Source: Leptolyngbya sp. Cla-17 (GTDB lineage Bacteria > Cyanobacteriota > Cyanobacteriia > Leptolyngbyales > Leptolyngbyaceae). Taken from it: a stretch of 64,000 bases of DNA. Made by a program: the position numbers and the translations under genes. The stretch spans positions 806,001 to 870,000 of the forward strand of contig NZ_JAEVYN010000001.1 in the NCBI RefSeq assembly GCF_016807185.1, in the 5' to 3' direction. Below, piece by piece: positions 27,517 to 35,855 of the stretch. A model generated the notes under the pieces. The model made no database searches. It was given only the letters and a program-made list of their open reading frames with translations, and was not told where the DNA came from. Position 1 is the stretch's first letter. Every line of letters starts with the position of its first letter.

Positions 27517-27554
27517 ACCCGCTAAGAAACTGCTCAGTTTCTTAGCGGGTTTTT
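27517..27554 (+). terminator. Strong rho-independent terminator after the cyclophilin gene
   Basis: ACCCGCTAAGAAACTG (27517-27532) and its perfect 16-base complement CAGTTTCTTAGCGGGT (27535-27550) are separated by only two bases, and TTTT follows. Transcription should stop before thiL. Confidence 0.92.
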
Positions 27555-27585
27555 AGTTTCCGCTAGAAGAGTTGGAGGGAAGAAG

Positions 27586-28599
27586 ATGAACAATTTGGAC
27601 TCTGAACTCAGCGTTCGTGAATTGGGGGAACAGGGCTTGCTGAAACGGCTGCAAGCATTTTGTCCGGCTGAGCTGGTGGGGGATGATGCGGCAGTATTGA
27701 CGACTCAGCCAGACAAATCGTTAGTGGTGACGGCGGATGTGCTGGTGGATGGAGTTCACTTTAGCGATCGCACCACCAGCCCAGAAGATGCGGGTTGGCG
27801 AGCCGCTGCGGCAAACTTATCCGATCTAGCAGCCATGGGGGCAACTCCAATCGGCATCACCGTTGGTTTGGGTGTGCCGGGAAATCTAGCGATCGCCTGG
27901 GTAGAACGTCTCTATCAAGGCCTAACGGAGTGTTTGACCCAGTACAACGCCGTGATTGTCGGTGGGGATGTGGTGCGATCGCCGGTGACAACGGTTGCCA
28001 TCACTGCCTTTGGGCAAGCTGACCCAAACCAGTTGATTCGTCGGGCAGCCGCCCAACCCAGACAGGCGATCGTGGTGACGGGTGTGCATGGAGCATCCCG
28101 CGCTGGCTTGGAACTATTGCTCCATGCGGAGCAGGGAACCGATCTGACTCCCGGCGATCGCGCCGCTCTGATTCGCGCCCATCAACGCCCTATCCCCCGC
28201 CTAGATGTGTTGCCCTTGCTTTTCTCACCCCTCTATCCCTCCATTTCCTCTATTGCTGGAATGGATAGCAGCGATGGACTTGCTGATGCCGTACTGCAAA
28301 TTTGCCGCGCCAGTGGTGTGGGTGCCTGGATCGATCGCTGCCAAATTCCCATTCCAGCCGCATTATCTGGCTGGGTGGGTGCCGAGCAAGCAATAAAATG
28401 GGCGCTGTATGGCGGGGAAGACTTTGAGCTAGTGCTATGTTTGCCAACCGATTTGGCAGTGAAATTGGTTGACCAATTGGAACAGAGTGCGATGATTGGG
28501 ATGACCACCACGCAGCCGGATGTATGGTTGGTCGATTCGAGTCACACCTATCCTGATGAGCGTTTGAGCCTTGAACAAGGATTTCAGCACTTTTGTTAA
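27586..28599 (+). CDS. thiL: Thiamine-monophosphate kinase
   Basis: This 337-residue enzyme phosphorylates thiamine monophosphate to the pyrophosphate cofactor. It shows the PurM-like ATP-binding pattern: ELGEQGLLKRL at the start, VGDDAAVL, TADVLVDGVHF, GWRAAAANLSDLAAMGATP, VGGDVVRSP and SSDGLADA. A GGAGG ribosome-binding site precedes the ATG. The following gene overlaps or abuts its stop, so they are probably co-transcribed. No TPP riboswitch was seen upstream. Confidence 0.95.
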   Translation: MNNLDSELSVRELGEQGLLKRLQAFCPAELVGDDAAVLTTQPDKSLVVTADVLVDGVHFSDRTTSPEDAGWRAAAANLSDLAAMGATPIGITVGLGVPGNLAIAWVERLYQGLTECLTQYNAVIVGGDVVRSPVTTVAITAFGQADPNQLIRRAAAQPRQAIVVTGVHGASRAGLELLLHAEQGTDLTPGDRAALIRAHQRPIPRLDVLPLLFSPLYPSISSIAGMDSSDGLADAVLQICRASGVGAWIDRCQIPIPAALSGWVGAEQAIKWALYGGEDFELVLCLPTDLAVKLVDQLEQSAMIGMTTTQPDVWLVDSSHTYPDERLSLEQGFQHFC

Positions 28600-28615
28600 C
28601 TCGATCGCCGTTAGA

Positions 28616-31600
28616 ATGCGATCGCCTCGGCTGCTGCGCCTACTCAGATGGCTGCTGGTGCTGTTGACGGTTGGTTGGTTCCTGTTGGGCATTGGCTGTC
28701 AGATTGTTGCCGAAAGCCTGTGGTTCAAAGAGGTCGGCTATGCCGAAGCTCTATGGGTCCGACTGGGCACCAAATCAGCGGTGTGGAGCGCGGTCACTAG
28801 CGTTAGCCTGTTGTGGCTGTTAGGCAATTTGTGGCTAGCAAAGCGATTGCAGCATCCGAAAAATGAGAATGCAGAATGGAAATGGGAAACGCAACTCTCC
28901 ACGATTCCAAATCCCTTAGCACAGCGTCAAAAACGTCGTGCTGCGCCGCACGAGACAATCGACTCCCCTTCGATTTCCTTTGGCCGGCTGGTGCTGCTGG
29001 CGTTGGGATTGAGTATCGCGATCGCCGTGTTAGTTTTTCATCAGGTTCAAACTGGGGTAACGCTGTGGCAAGCCAAGGCAACTCAAACGTTGCTGCCTGT
29101 GCCCGATCGCTTTCAACTGAAGGCTATCTGGAATGTAGGCAAAACGCTGTTGCAATCTGAAGTTCCGTTTCCTTACAGTAATTTTGGGTTCTGGATTGCG
29201 CTGGTTATCGCCCTGCTGATCTTCCCCCAATTTCTGCTCAGCCTCCTTGCGATCGCCCTCAGCGTGGGATTTGGATTTGTGCTGTCTGCCAACTGGAGCA
29301 GAATACTTCTGTTTTTCCATGCCAGTCCTTTCAACCGAGCAGATCCGCTATTTTCCAAAGATATTGGGTTCTATATATTTTCACTGCCCATCTGGCAACT
29401 GTTGGAGTTTTGGCTCGTTGGCTTAAGTGCTTATAGCTTGCTTGCCGTCAGTTTGATCTATTTACTATCTGGCAACAGTCTCAGTCAGGGACGGTTTATC
29501 GGAATTTCTGGGCGGCAACAGCGCCATCTGTGTGGTTTGGCGGGTTGTTGGCTGCTAGTCGTGGGGTTGGGTTATTGGCTGAGTCACTATGAATTGCTGT
29601 ATTCAACTCAGGGTGTTGTATTTGGCGCAGGTTATACCGATGTTTGGGTGAATCTGCCCGTCTGCCTGGGTATGGCACTGTTGGCGATCGCGATCGCTCT
29701 CCCCCTATTCGGGTATGCTCTGCCCAAACATCGCCTGTTTGCTATTGCTCCTCACTTTTCTGATTCGCCCCTCACCAAATCTTCTGCGGGAACGCGCGAT
29801 CGCCCCTCGTCAGTTCCCCTTCCCTTTCTATTACTCGTTAGCTACTTTCTGCTGGTGCCGCTGACGACGGTGCTGCCAATGGTCGTTCAAAACGTTATCG
29901 TTCAGCCCAACGAACTTGCCCGCGAGCAGCCTTTTATTAGCCGCAACATTTCCTTAACGCGAGCAGCGTTTGGTCTAGAAAATATTCAGGTAGAGACGTT
30001 TAACCCGTCCGACAAACTGACCTACGCTGATATTGAAAAAAATGAGCCGACCATTGGGAATATTCGCTTATGGGATACTCGACCGCTGCTGGCGACTAAC
30101 CGCCAACTCCAGCAAATTCGCCCTTACTATCGCTTTGCGGATGCCGACATCGATCGCTACACCCTGGCTAGCCAACCCAACGAACCCGCCGCCATACAGC
30201 AGGTGCTCATTGCCGCACGAGAACTGGATTATAGCGCCGTGCCAACGGAAGCAAAAACCTGGGTCAATGAACATTTGGTTTATACCCATGGCTATGGCTT
30301 TACCATGAGTCCCGTGAACGAGGTCGCGCCGGGTGGTTTACCCGACTATTTTGTGAAAGATATTGGCACGAATGCTCAGGCAGCGACAGGAGCGCTCAAC
30401 ACTTCTAATCCTGCTATCCGGGCTAATATTCCAATCGGTCAGCCGCGCATTTATTATGGCGAGATTTCTAATACCTACGTCATGACTGGCGGACAGTTGC
30501 AAGAGCTTGACTATCCCAGCGGTAGTGAGAATGTTTACAACACGTACGCTGGCGAGGGAGGTGTGGCGATCGCGCCCTTTTGGAAGCGCCTACTGTTTGC
30601 TCGCTATCTCAACGATTGGCAAATGGTATTGACCAACTATTTCACGCCGAAGACGAAGTTGCTGTTTCGCCGCAACATCCTGGACCGGGTGCAGGCGATC
30701 GCTCCTTTTTTACACTACGACCACGATCCCTACATCGTCACAGCCGATATTGGGTGCCAGGGCTTAAACCTGAACTGTCAAAACCCAACCCCAACTTCCA
30801 CAGCCACTTCATCTGCCACTCCTAATTATCTGTACTGGATGTTGGATGCTTACACCACTAGCGATCACTACCCCTACTCTCAACCCAGTCTGCATCTTGC
30901 CCAAGCAACCAACGATGCTAAACAGCCGCCGTTGAACTACATGCGGAACGCGGTCAAAGTTGTGATTGATGCTTACAACGGCTCCGTCAATTTCTATATT
31001 GCTGATCCGTCCGATCCAATGATTCAAAGTTGGGCAGCGATTTTTCCTGGCTTGTTCAAGCCGCTCAGCGCTATGCCTGCTGCACTTCAGAGCCATCTTC
31101 GCTATCCTGCTGATTTGTTTGGGGTGCAATCTGAACGGCTGATGACTTACCACATGACCGATCCAAAAGTGTTTTATAACCAGGAAGATCAGTGGCAAAT
31201 TCCCGATGAAATTTATCGAGATGAGACTCAGCCCGTTGATCCATATTTTTTGATCACCAACTTGCCAACGGTTGAAGAGGCGGAAGAGTTTATTTTGTTG
31301 TTGCCCTTTAAACCTCGCCAGCGAACCAACTTAACGGCATGGCTAGCAGCACGATCGGATGGAGCCAGCTATGGCAAGCAATTGCTCTATGTTTTTCCCA
31401 AGGGACAATTGGTTTATGGAATTGAACAAATCGAGGCGCGGATCAATCAAGATCCAGTCATTTCGCAAAAAATCACGCTGTGGAATCGCGTAGGCTCACG
31501 AGCGTTGCAGGGAAATTTACTGGTGGTGCCCATTGAGCAGTCATTGCTCTATGTGGAACCGCTCTATTTAGAAGCTGAGAAGAATAGCTTGCCCACTTTA

Positions 31601-31723
31601 GTCAGCGTGATTGTTGCTTATGGAAACCGGATCGCGATCGCAGACAGTTTTGCAGAAGCCCTAAAAGCAATTTTTCAACCGCAACAACCCGTAACTCCAG
31701 CGATCGTCCGCCCTGTCGAGTAA
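28616..31723 (+). CDS. UPF0182 family membrane protein (COG1615)
   Basis: This protein of about 1035 residues has roughly seven transmembrane helices in its first 330 residues and a long C-terminal domain facing the periplasm or lumen. Family marks include NPVVQ-like QNVIVQPNELAREQPFISRNISLTRAAF, the YTHGYGFTMSPVNEVAPGGLPDYFVKDI region and MRNAVKVVIDAYNG. The family is widespread in cyanobacteria and actinobacteria and has no settled function. The ATG at 28616 is preferred to an in-frame TTG at 28571 that would overlap thiL. Confidence 0.92.
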   Translation: MRSPRLLRLLRWLLVLLTVGWFLLGIGCQIVAESLWFKEVGYAEALWVRLGTKSAVWSAVTSVSLLWLLGNLWLAKRLQHPKNENAEWKWETQLSTIPNPLAQRQKRRAAPHETIDSPSISFGRLVLLALGLSIAIAVLVFHQVQTGVTLWQAKATQTLLPVPDRFQLKAIWNVGKTLLQSEVPFPYSNFGFWIALVIALLIFPQFLLSLLAIALSVGFGFVLSANWSRILLFFHASPFNRADPLFSKDIGFYIFSLPIWQLLEFWLVGLSAYSLLAVSLIYLLSGNSLSQGRFIGISGRQQRHLCGLAGCWLLVVGLGYWLSHYELLYSTQGVVFGAGYTDVWVNLPVCLGMALLAIAIALPLFGYALPKHRLFAIAPHFSDSPLTKSSAGTRDRPSSVPLPFLLLVSYFLLVPLTTVLPMVVQNVIVQPNELAREQPFISRNISLTRAAFGLENIQVETFNPSDKLTYADIEKNEPTIGNIRLWDTRPLLATNRQLQQIRPYYRFADADIDRYTLASQPNEPAAIQQVLIAARELDYSAVPTEAKTWVNEHLVYTHGYGFTMSPVNEVAPGGLPDYFVKDIGTNAQAATGALNTSNPAIRANIPIGQPRIYYGEISNTYVMTGGQLQELDYPSGSENVYNTYAGEGGVAIAPFWKRLLFARYLNDWQMVLTNYFTPKTKLLFRRNILDRVQAIAPFLHYDHDPYIVTADIGCQGLNLNCQNPTPTSTATSSATPNYLYWMLDAYTTSDHYPYSQPSLHLAQATNDAKQPPLNYMRNAVKVVIDAYNGSVNFYIADPSDPMIQSWAAIFPGLFKPLSAMPAALQSHLRYPADLFGVQSERLMTYHMTDPKVFYNQEDQWQIPDEIYRDETQPVDPYFLITNLPTVEEAEEFILLLPFKPRQRTNLTAWLAARSDGASYGKQLLYVFPKGQLVYGIEQIEARINQDPVISQKITLWNRVGSRALQGNLLVVPIEQSLLYVEPLYLEAEKNSLPTLVSVIVAYGNRIAIADSFAEALKAIFQPQQPVTPAIVRPVE

Positions 31724-31958
31724 ACCTAATCTATGCCAAAAGATACTTGTCAATTTATTGCTTAGTTAACCACTTGACTCATTTTTTGGGAACTTTAAGT
31801 TGGCTATAAATGTAAGTTTTTTGAAATCAACATACTGATTCCTGAATGGCATCTTTTCGCTGCGTTTTTCGCATTAGATGCCCATCGAACGTCTAATGGC
31901 GGATAGCAAAAGATAAGCATTTGTGTTTCAACTAAGTAGAGAGATTTATTAAACCAAT

Positions 31959-32099
31959 ATGAAAATGCAAATTGAAAACAAGCAAGGATCGTCTTCTGCT
32001 AAATCTGATAGCGGTGAAACTGAGTTGAATTTTGAGCAATGGGTCAAGCAAGTCCGTCCGCTATTGCTTGCATCGGTTCAAAAACGTGGCTCGAGATGA
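31959..32099 (+). CDS. Small hypothetical protein, 46 residues
   Basis: An ATG-started frame encodes a polar, serine-rich N-terminus and a conserved-looking amphipathic C-terminus (LNFEQWVKQVRPLLLASVQK). An AGAGAG purine tract lies about 15 bases upstream. The coding pattern and isolated position between two convergent genes fit a real small gene, but I do not recognise a named family. No cysteine or membrane segment is present. Confidence 0.5.
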   Translation: MKMQIENKQGSSSAKSDSGETELNFEQWVKQVRPLLLASVQKRGSR

Positions 32100-32144
32100 T
32101 TCGTTAAAGGTTGTCCTTGAAAAGTTGCCCTTGGGATCTGACCG

Positions 32145-35100
32145 TTATTCGTCAATAATTGCGCTCCGATCAAGCAGTAAAAGATCACGCAGCTGGTCGG
32201 TATTCAGCTCAGTCAGCCAGCTTTCGCCTGCCCCGACGACCTGTTCCGCCAAAGCTTTTTTGCTTTCGATGATGGCATGAATTTTTTCTTCCAGGGTGCC
32301 ACTACAGACGAATTTGTGGACTTGTACTTTGCGTTTCTGTCCAATTCGGAAGACGCGATCGGTTGCTTGATTTTCTACAGCCGGGTTCCACCAGCGATCG
32401 AAGTGAAACACATGATTGGCGCGGGTCAGGTTTAAGCCAACCCCGCCCGCTTTGAGCGACAAAATGAAAATGCGAGGGGCTTGAGGATCAAGCTGGAAGC
32501 GATCAACCATTTCCTCACGCTGTTTTTTAGACGTGCTGCCATAGAGAAATAGGGTTTCTCTGCCAAGCTGCTTTTCTAAATGGGCTTTGAGCAATTTTCC
32601 CCATTCGGCAAACTGGGTAAAGATCAACGCGCGATCGCCCTCTGCCACTACTTCTTCTAGCATCTCTTCCAAGCGTTGCAGTTTGCCAGAACGGGATTGA
32701 AAGGAGGCTAGATCAGGATTTTTAGTTTTGTCTTGACCCTCGACTGCTTCACTTTCCTCAGCGGTGGCTCCTTTCAAAAATAAATCAGGGTGGTTACAAA
32801 TTTGCTTCAGTTTAGTGATGAGTGCGAGGATGATGCCTTTCCGCTGAATGCCGTCAGCGGCTTCGATATCGGACAGTGATTTCTCGACCCAGTGTTGGTA
32901 GAGAGACGCTTGCTCAGAGGATAAGCCGCAGAATATGGTCGTCTCTTGCTTATCGGGCAAATCTTGAATGATGGTGCGATCGCTTTTCAGTCGCCGGAGG
33001 ATGAAGGGCTGCACCAGCGATCTCAAAGTTTGCAAGGATGCCGTATCGCCATACCGTTCGATCGGGGCCGCAAATCTGCGCTGAAAGAAGTTTTTGGGTC
33101 CCAGGTAGCCGGGATTGAGGAAATCCAAAATTGACCATAGCTCAGACAAACGATTTTCCACCGGAGTGCCCGTCATTGCGATGCGAAACTGGGCTGACAA
33201 TTGCCGGACTGCCTGCGATTGTTTTGCTTCTGGATTCTTGATGTTTTGCGCTTCGTCCAGCACCACGCCCCGCCAGGAAACGGTTTGCAGGTCTTTGATA
33301 TCTCGATGCACCAGCGCATAGCTAGAAAGTACCAGGTCAATTTCTTGAACCGCTCTAGCAAAGTCTCTTCCCTTCGGGCGACTATCGCCATGATGCACCA
33401 GCACTTTCAAGCTGGGCGCAAACTTCTGGACTTCTCGTTCCCAGTTGCCGAGGACTGAAGTTGGGCAAATCAACAGGGTGGGAGCATCTAACGAGTTTTG
33501 TTCCTGCAAGTGCAGTAGAAAGGCAATCAATTGAATGGTTTTACCCAAACCCATGTCGTCTGCAAGACAAGCGCCCAAACTCCACTGCTCTAGAAATGAG
33601 AGCCAACCCACGCCACGGGATTGATAAGGACGCAGCTCGCCCTGGAAGCTGGCTGGCGTTTCGATGTCTGCGATCGCCTGATTGCCACTAAGCGTATTGA
33701 TCAGCCCTTCTAAGGCACCGGCTGCCTCAAAGCTAACCACTGGGAGCTTTTCAATCATCTGGGTATCGCCCGTGCTGATGCGTAAGGCATCTTCTAAGGA
33801 CAGCGCAGGCTGATCTTTACGGCTGGCGAAAAAGGTTTGGGCGTTGCGAATATCTTGCGATCGCAGTTCCACCCATTCACCATTGATTTCGACGAGCGGC
33901 ATATTCAACGCCACCAGGCGATCGAACTCTTCCTTAGAGATACTTTGCCCACCAATGGTGAGTTCCCACCGAAAATCGAGCAAACTTTGCAGACCAAGGC
34001 GCTGCCCTTTTCTCAACTTGGCAGTTTCCGCCTGAATTCTTAGTCCCAGTCGATTTGCCCAACCGTCCTGGCTGGCGAGACTAGGCGGCACCACCACCCC
34101 CAATCCACTATCTTGCAGTCTCCAGGCGGTGCTTTTGAGAAACTCATAGGCTTGCATTGAACTCAACGCACAAAACTGAGGGCGCGGTGCTTGCAGACTC
34201 GGCTCAATTGGGGCGTAAAGGCGAGAGGCTAATCCCAAGCCCATCAAGAAAATTTCTTGAGGCTGGGAGATCATTCGTCCTTGGACATTCAAACGCTCCA
34301 CTGGATTATTCCAAATGGTTGGAGCATCCACAATGAAATTGGGCGTATCTACAGCCTGTAAGCCATACTCTAACTGCCAGTTGCTTTGTCCGTAGCTAGG
34401 TGGATAGAGAGACAAGCAGATGCGGAACAAATTTTCTGCGCGGCGATGTTGCAGCGGAGTCGTCCAGATTTGCAGGGAGGTTTCCAACGCTTCGATCGCG
34501 GTTGTTTGCAGTTGAGCCGCAGAATTGCTCAAGGCATGTAACCAATCCTCTAGTACCGGGGCGATCGCTCCCGTTTGCGTTGTTTCTTTTTCAGGTATGG
34601 GCAGCCCAGCAGTCTGAGCTGCTTGCCGAATCTGAGCATCTAGCGTGGATTGCAAGAAGTCGAGCAGCAAGACTTGAGGATCGGGGGGAAGAGAGAGGAA
34701 GAATTGGGAGTTGGGAGTTGGGAGTTGAGAGTGCGAGGTTGGGTCATTTTTGTCTTCTATCTTCTCTTTCTTATCTCCTCGCCATGCACCCGCCCCTTGC
34801 CCCTCATACATCCGACAAGCGGCAGGCATGCGATCGCCAAACAGCATTAAACGAGCCTGATCAACGGCACTATCCAACAATGGCTCCCATTCGGCAAAGA
34901 CTGCAAAATCTGTTTGCCCCTCGTTGCGCTTCTCCAATCCGGGTAAAAATTTTGCCCGTGCCAACAAATCTAGGCTCCAACGGGCAACATGGCTCCAAAA
35001 GCGCAAATCTCCGCTGACAAAGGATTCCTCGACTTGCTGATAGCCCAATGGCAAAGAGTTGAGGAATAAAAGTGCCTCAGTCGCCGATAAACATAACCCT

Positions 35101-35606
35101 CCAACGTGCCAGGGGTAAACGACCAGGGGGAGATCACCAGCGGAAGTGGCGGATAGTTGCGGCAACAGGACTGCACTGCTGGGAACTGCCAAATCGCCTT
35201 CCAACACAGCAGTCGGTAAGCCGACGGTTTGGATCTGCCAGGTTGCACCGTGTAGATTGGGAGCGATCGCCTCTATGGTTGGGGTTGATTTGGCAGTTTT
35301 ACGGGTTCTTTTGGGTGGATCTGGCTCCAATGTTGCCGCCACGGGAGCTAAGGCTGGCAGATAAATGCCATGCTCCTTTTGTAAGCCTTTGAGAAAATCC
35401 ATCAATTCTAGCTGCGTCATCCCATAGGGGTTGGGTTGAACAACCGCAAGCTCAGCCGCTTCTGTTGGCACCGCTGCCTGCGGAGTGACCTTGCGCCAAA
35501 TTTCTCCCCAAATGATTAGGCAACTCGCCTGCCCAGGCACGAATTTATCTTGGTTTGAATCGGATTGTTGCGGCAACAGTAGCCAGCTACCGTGTAAGAT
35601 TGCCAT
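32145..35606 (-). CDS. SNF2-family DEAD/DEAH helicase-like ATPase
   Basis: This 1153-residue protein starts MAILHGSWLL like other cyanobacterial SNF2-related proteins. The N-terminal half is the bacterial SNF2-associated domain. The Swi2/Snf2 ATPase core begins near residue 660, with Walker A LADDMGLGKT (about 685) and VVLDEAQNIKNP as the DExx box. The C-terminal RecA domain has LIFTQFAEWGKLL, GGVGLNLTRANHVFHFD and QATDRVFRIGQ. It probably remodels DNA-protein or RNA polymerase complexes, as RapA does. A heptamer repeat has entered the coding region around residues 290-302. Confidence 0.92.
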   Translation of the reverse strand: MAILHGSWLLLPQQSDSNQDKFVPGQASCLIIWGEIWRKVTPQAAVPTEAAELAVVQPNPYGMTQLELMDFLKGLQKEHGIYLPALAPVAATLEPDPPKRTRKTAKSTPTIEAIAPNLHGATWQIQTVGLPTAVLEGDLAVPSSAVLLPQLSATSAGDLPLVVYPWHVGGLCLSATEALLFLNSLPLGYQQVEESFVSGDLRFWSHVARWSLDLLARAKFLPGLEKRNEGQTDFAVFAEWEPLLDSAVDQARLMLFGDRMPAACRMYEGQGAGAWRGDKKEKIEDKNDPTSHSQLPTPNSQFFLSLPPDPQVLLLDFLQSTLDAQIRQAAQTAGLPIPEKETTQTGAIAPVLEDWLHALSNSAAQLQTTAIEALETSLQIWTTPLQHRRAENLFRICLSLYPPSYGQSNWQLEYGLQAVDTPNFIVDAPTIWNNPVERLNVQGRMISQPQEIFLMGLGLASRLYAPIEPSLQAPRPQFCALSSMQAYEFLKSTAWRLQDSGLGVVVPPSLASQDGWANRLGLRIQAETAKLRKGQRLGLQSLLDFRWELTIGGQSISKEEFDRLVALNMPLVEINGEWVELRSQDIRNAQTFFASRKDQPALSLEDALRISTGDTQMIEKLPVVSFEAAGALEGLINTLSGNQAIADIETPASFQGELRPYQSRGVGWLSFLEQWSLGACLADDMGLGKTIQLIAFLLHLQEQNSLDAPTLLICPTSVLGNWEREVQKFAPSLKVLVHHGDSRPKGRDFARAVQEIDLVLSSYALVHRDIKDLQTVSWRGVVLDEAQNIKNPEAKQSQAVRQLSAQFRIAMTGTPVENRLSELWSILDFLNPGYLGPKNFFQRRFAAPIERYGDTASLQTLRSLVQPFILRRLKSDRTIIQDLPDKQETTIFCGLSSEQASLYQHWVEKSLSDIEAADGIQRKGIILALITKLKQICNHPDLFLKGATAEESEAVEGQDKTKNPDLASFQSRSGKLQRLEEMLEEVVAEGDRALIFTQFAEWGKLLKAHLEKQLGRETLFLYGSTSKKQREEMVDRFQLDPQAPRIFILSLKAGGVGLNLTRANHVFHFDRWWNPAVENQATDRVFRIGQKRKVQVHKFVCSGTLEEKIHAIIESKKALAEQVVGAGESWLTELNTDQLRDLLLLDRSAIIDE
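34704..34731. repeat. Short tandem heptamer repeat inside the SNF2 gene
   Basis: TTGGGAG is repeated three times head to tail and followed by the variant TTGAGAG. On the coding (minus) strand it encodes roughly SQLPTPNSQ within a low-complexity insertion. It resembles cyanobacterial STRR repeats, which are usually intergenic. Confidence 0.8.
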
Positions 35607-35855
35607 TCTCGTTTAAAGCCTTCGGGGGTCGCTAATCGGATGAGTTCATCGCTATAGAGGCTATTCTATGCCCTGAGCATGGCAATTGCCGGGTAAATTT
35701 GCCACCCTGACGGCGATAAACGCATCTCAACACTGTCATTGTACAAGCTGCAAACTCCGGTCTGAGAGATTGCGATCGCCCAAAAAATTCTCTCTTTGTA
35801 CATCAATGCTACGATTGCGACAGAGAATAAAAGATGGAAAAGGATACCACGTTAC

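Noticed and set aside
27485..27585. TPP riboswitch before thiL
   Set aside because: The region contains only a perfect terminator hairpin and a ribosome-binding site; the conserved THI-box sequences are absent.
34400..35017. A 205-codon plus-strand frame inside the SNF2 gene
   Set aside because: It is antisense to a well-supported helicase and its composition is not protein-like.
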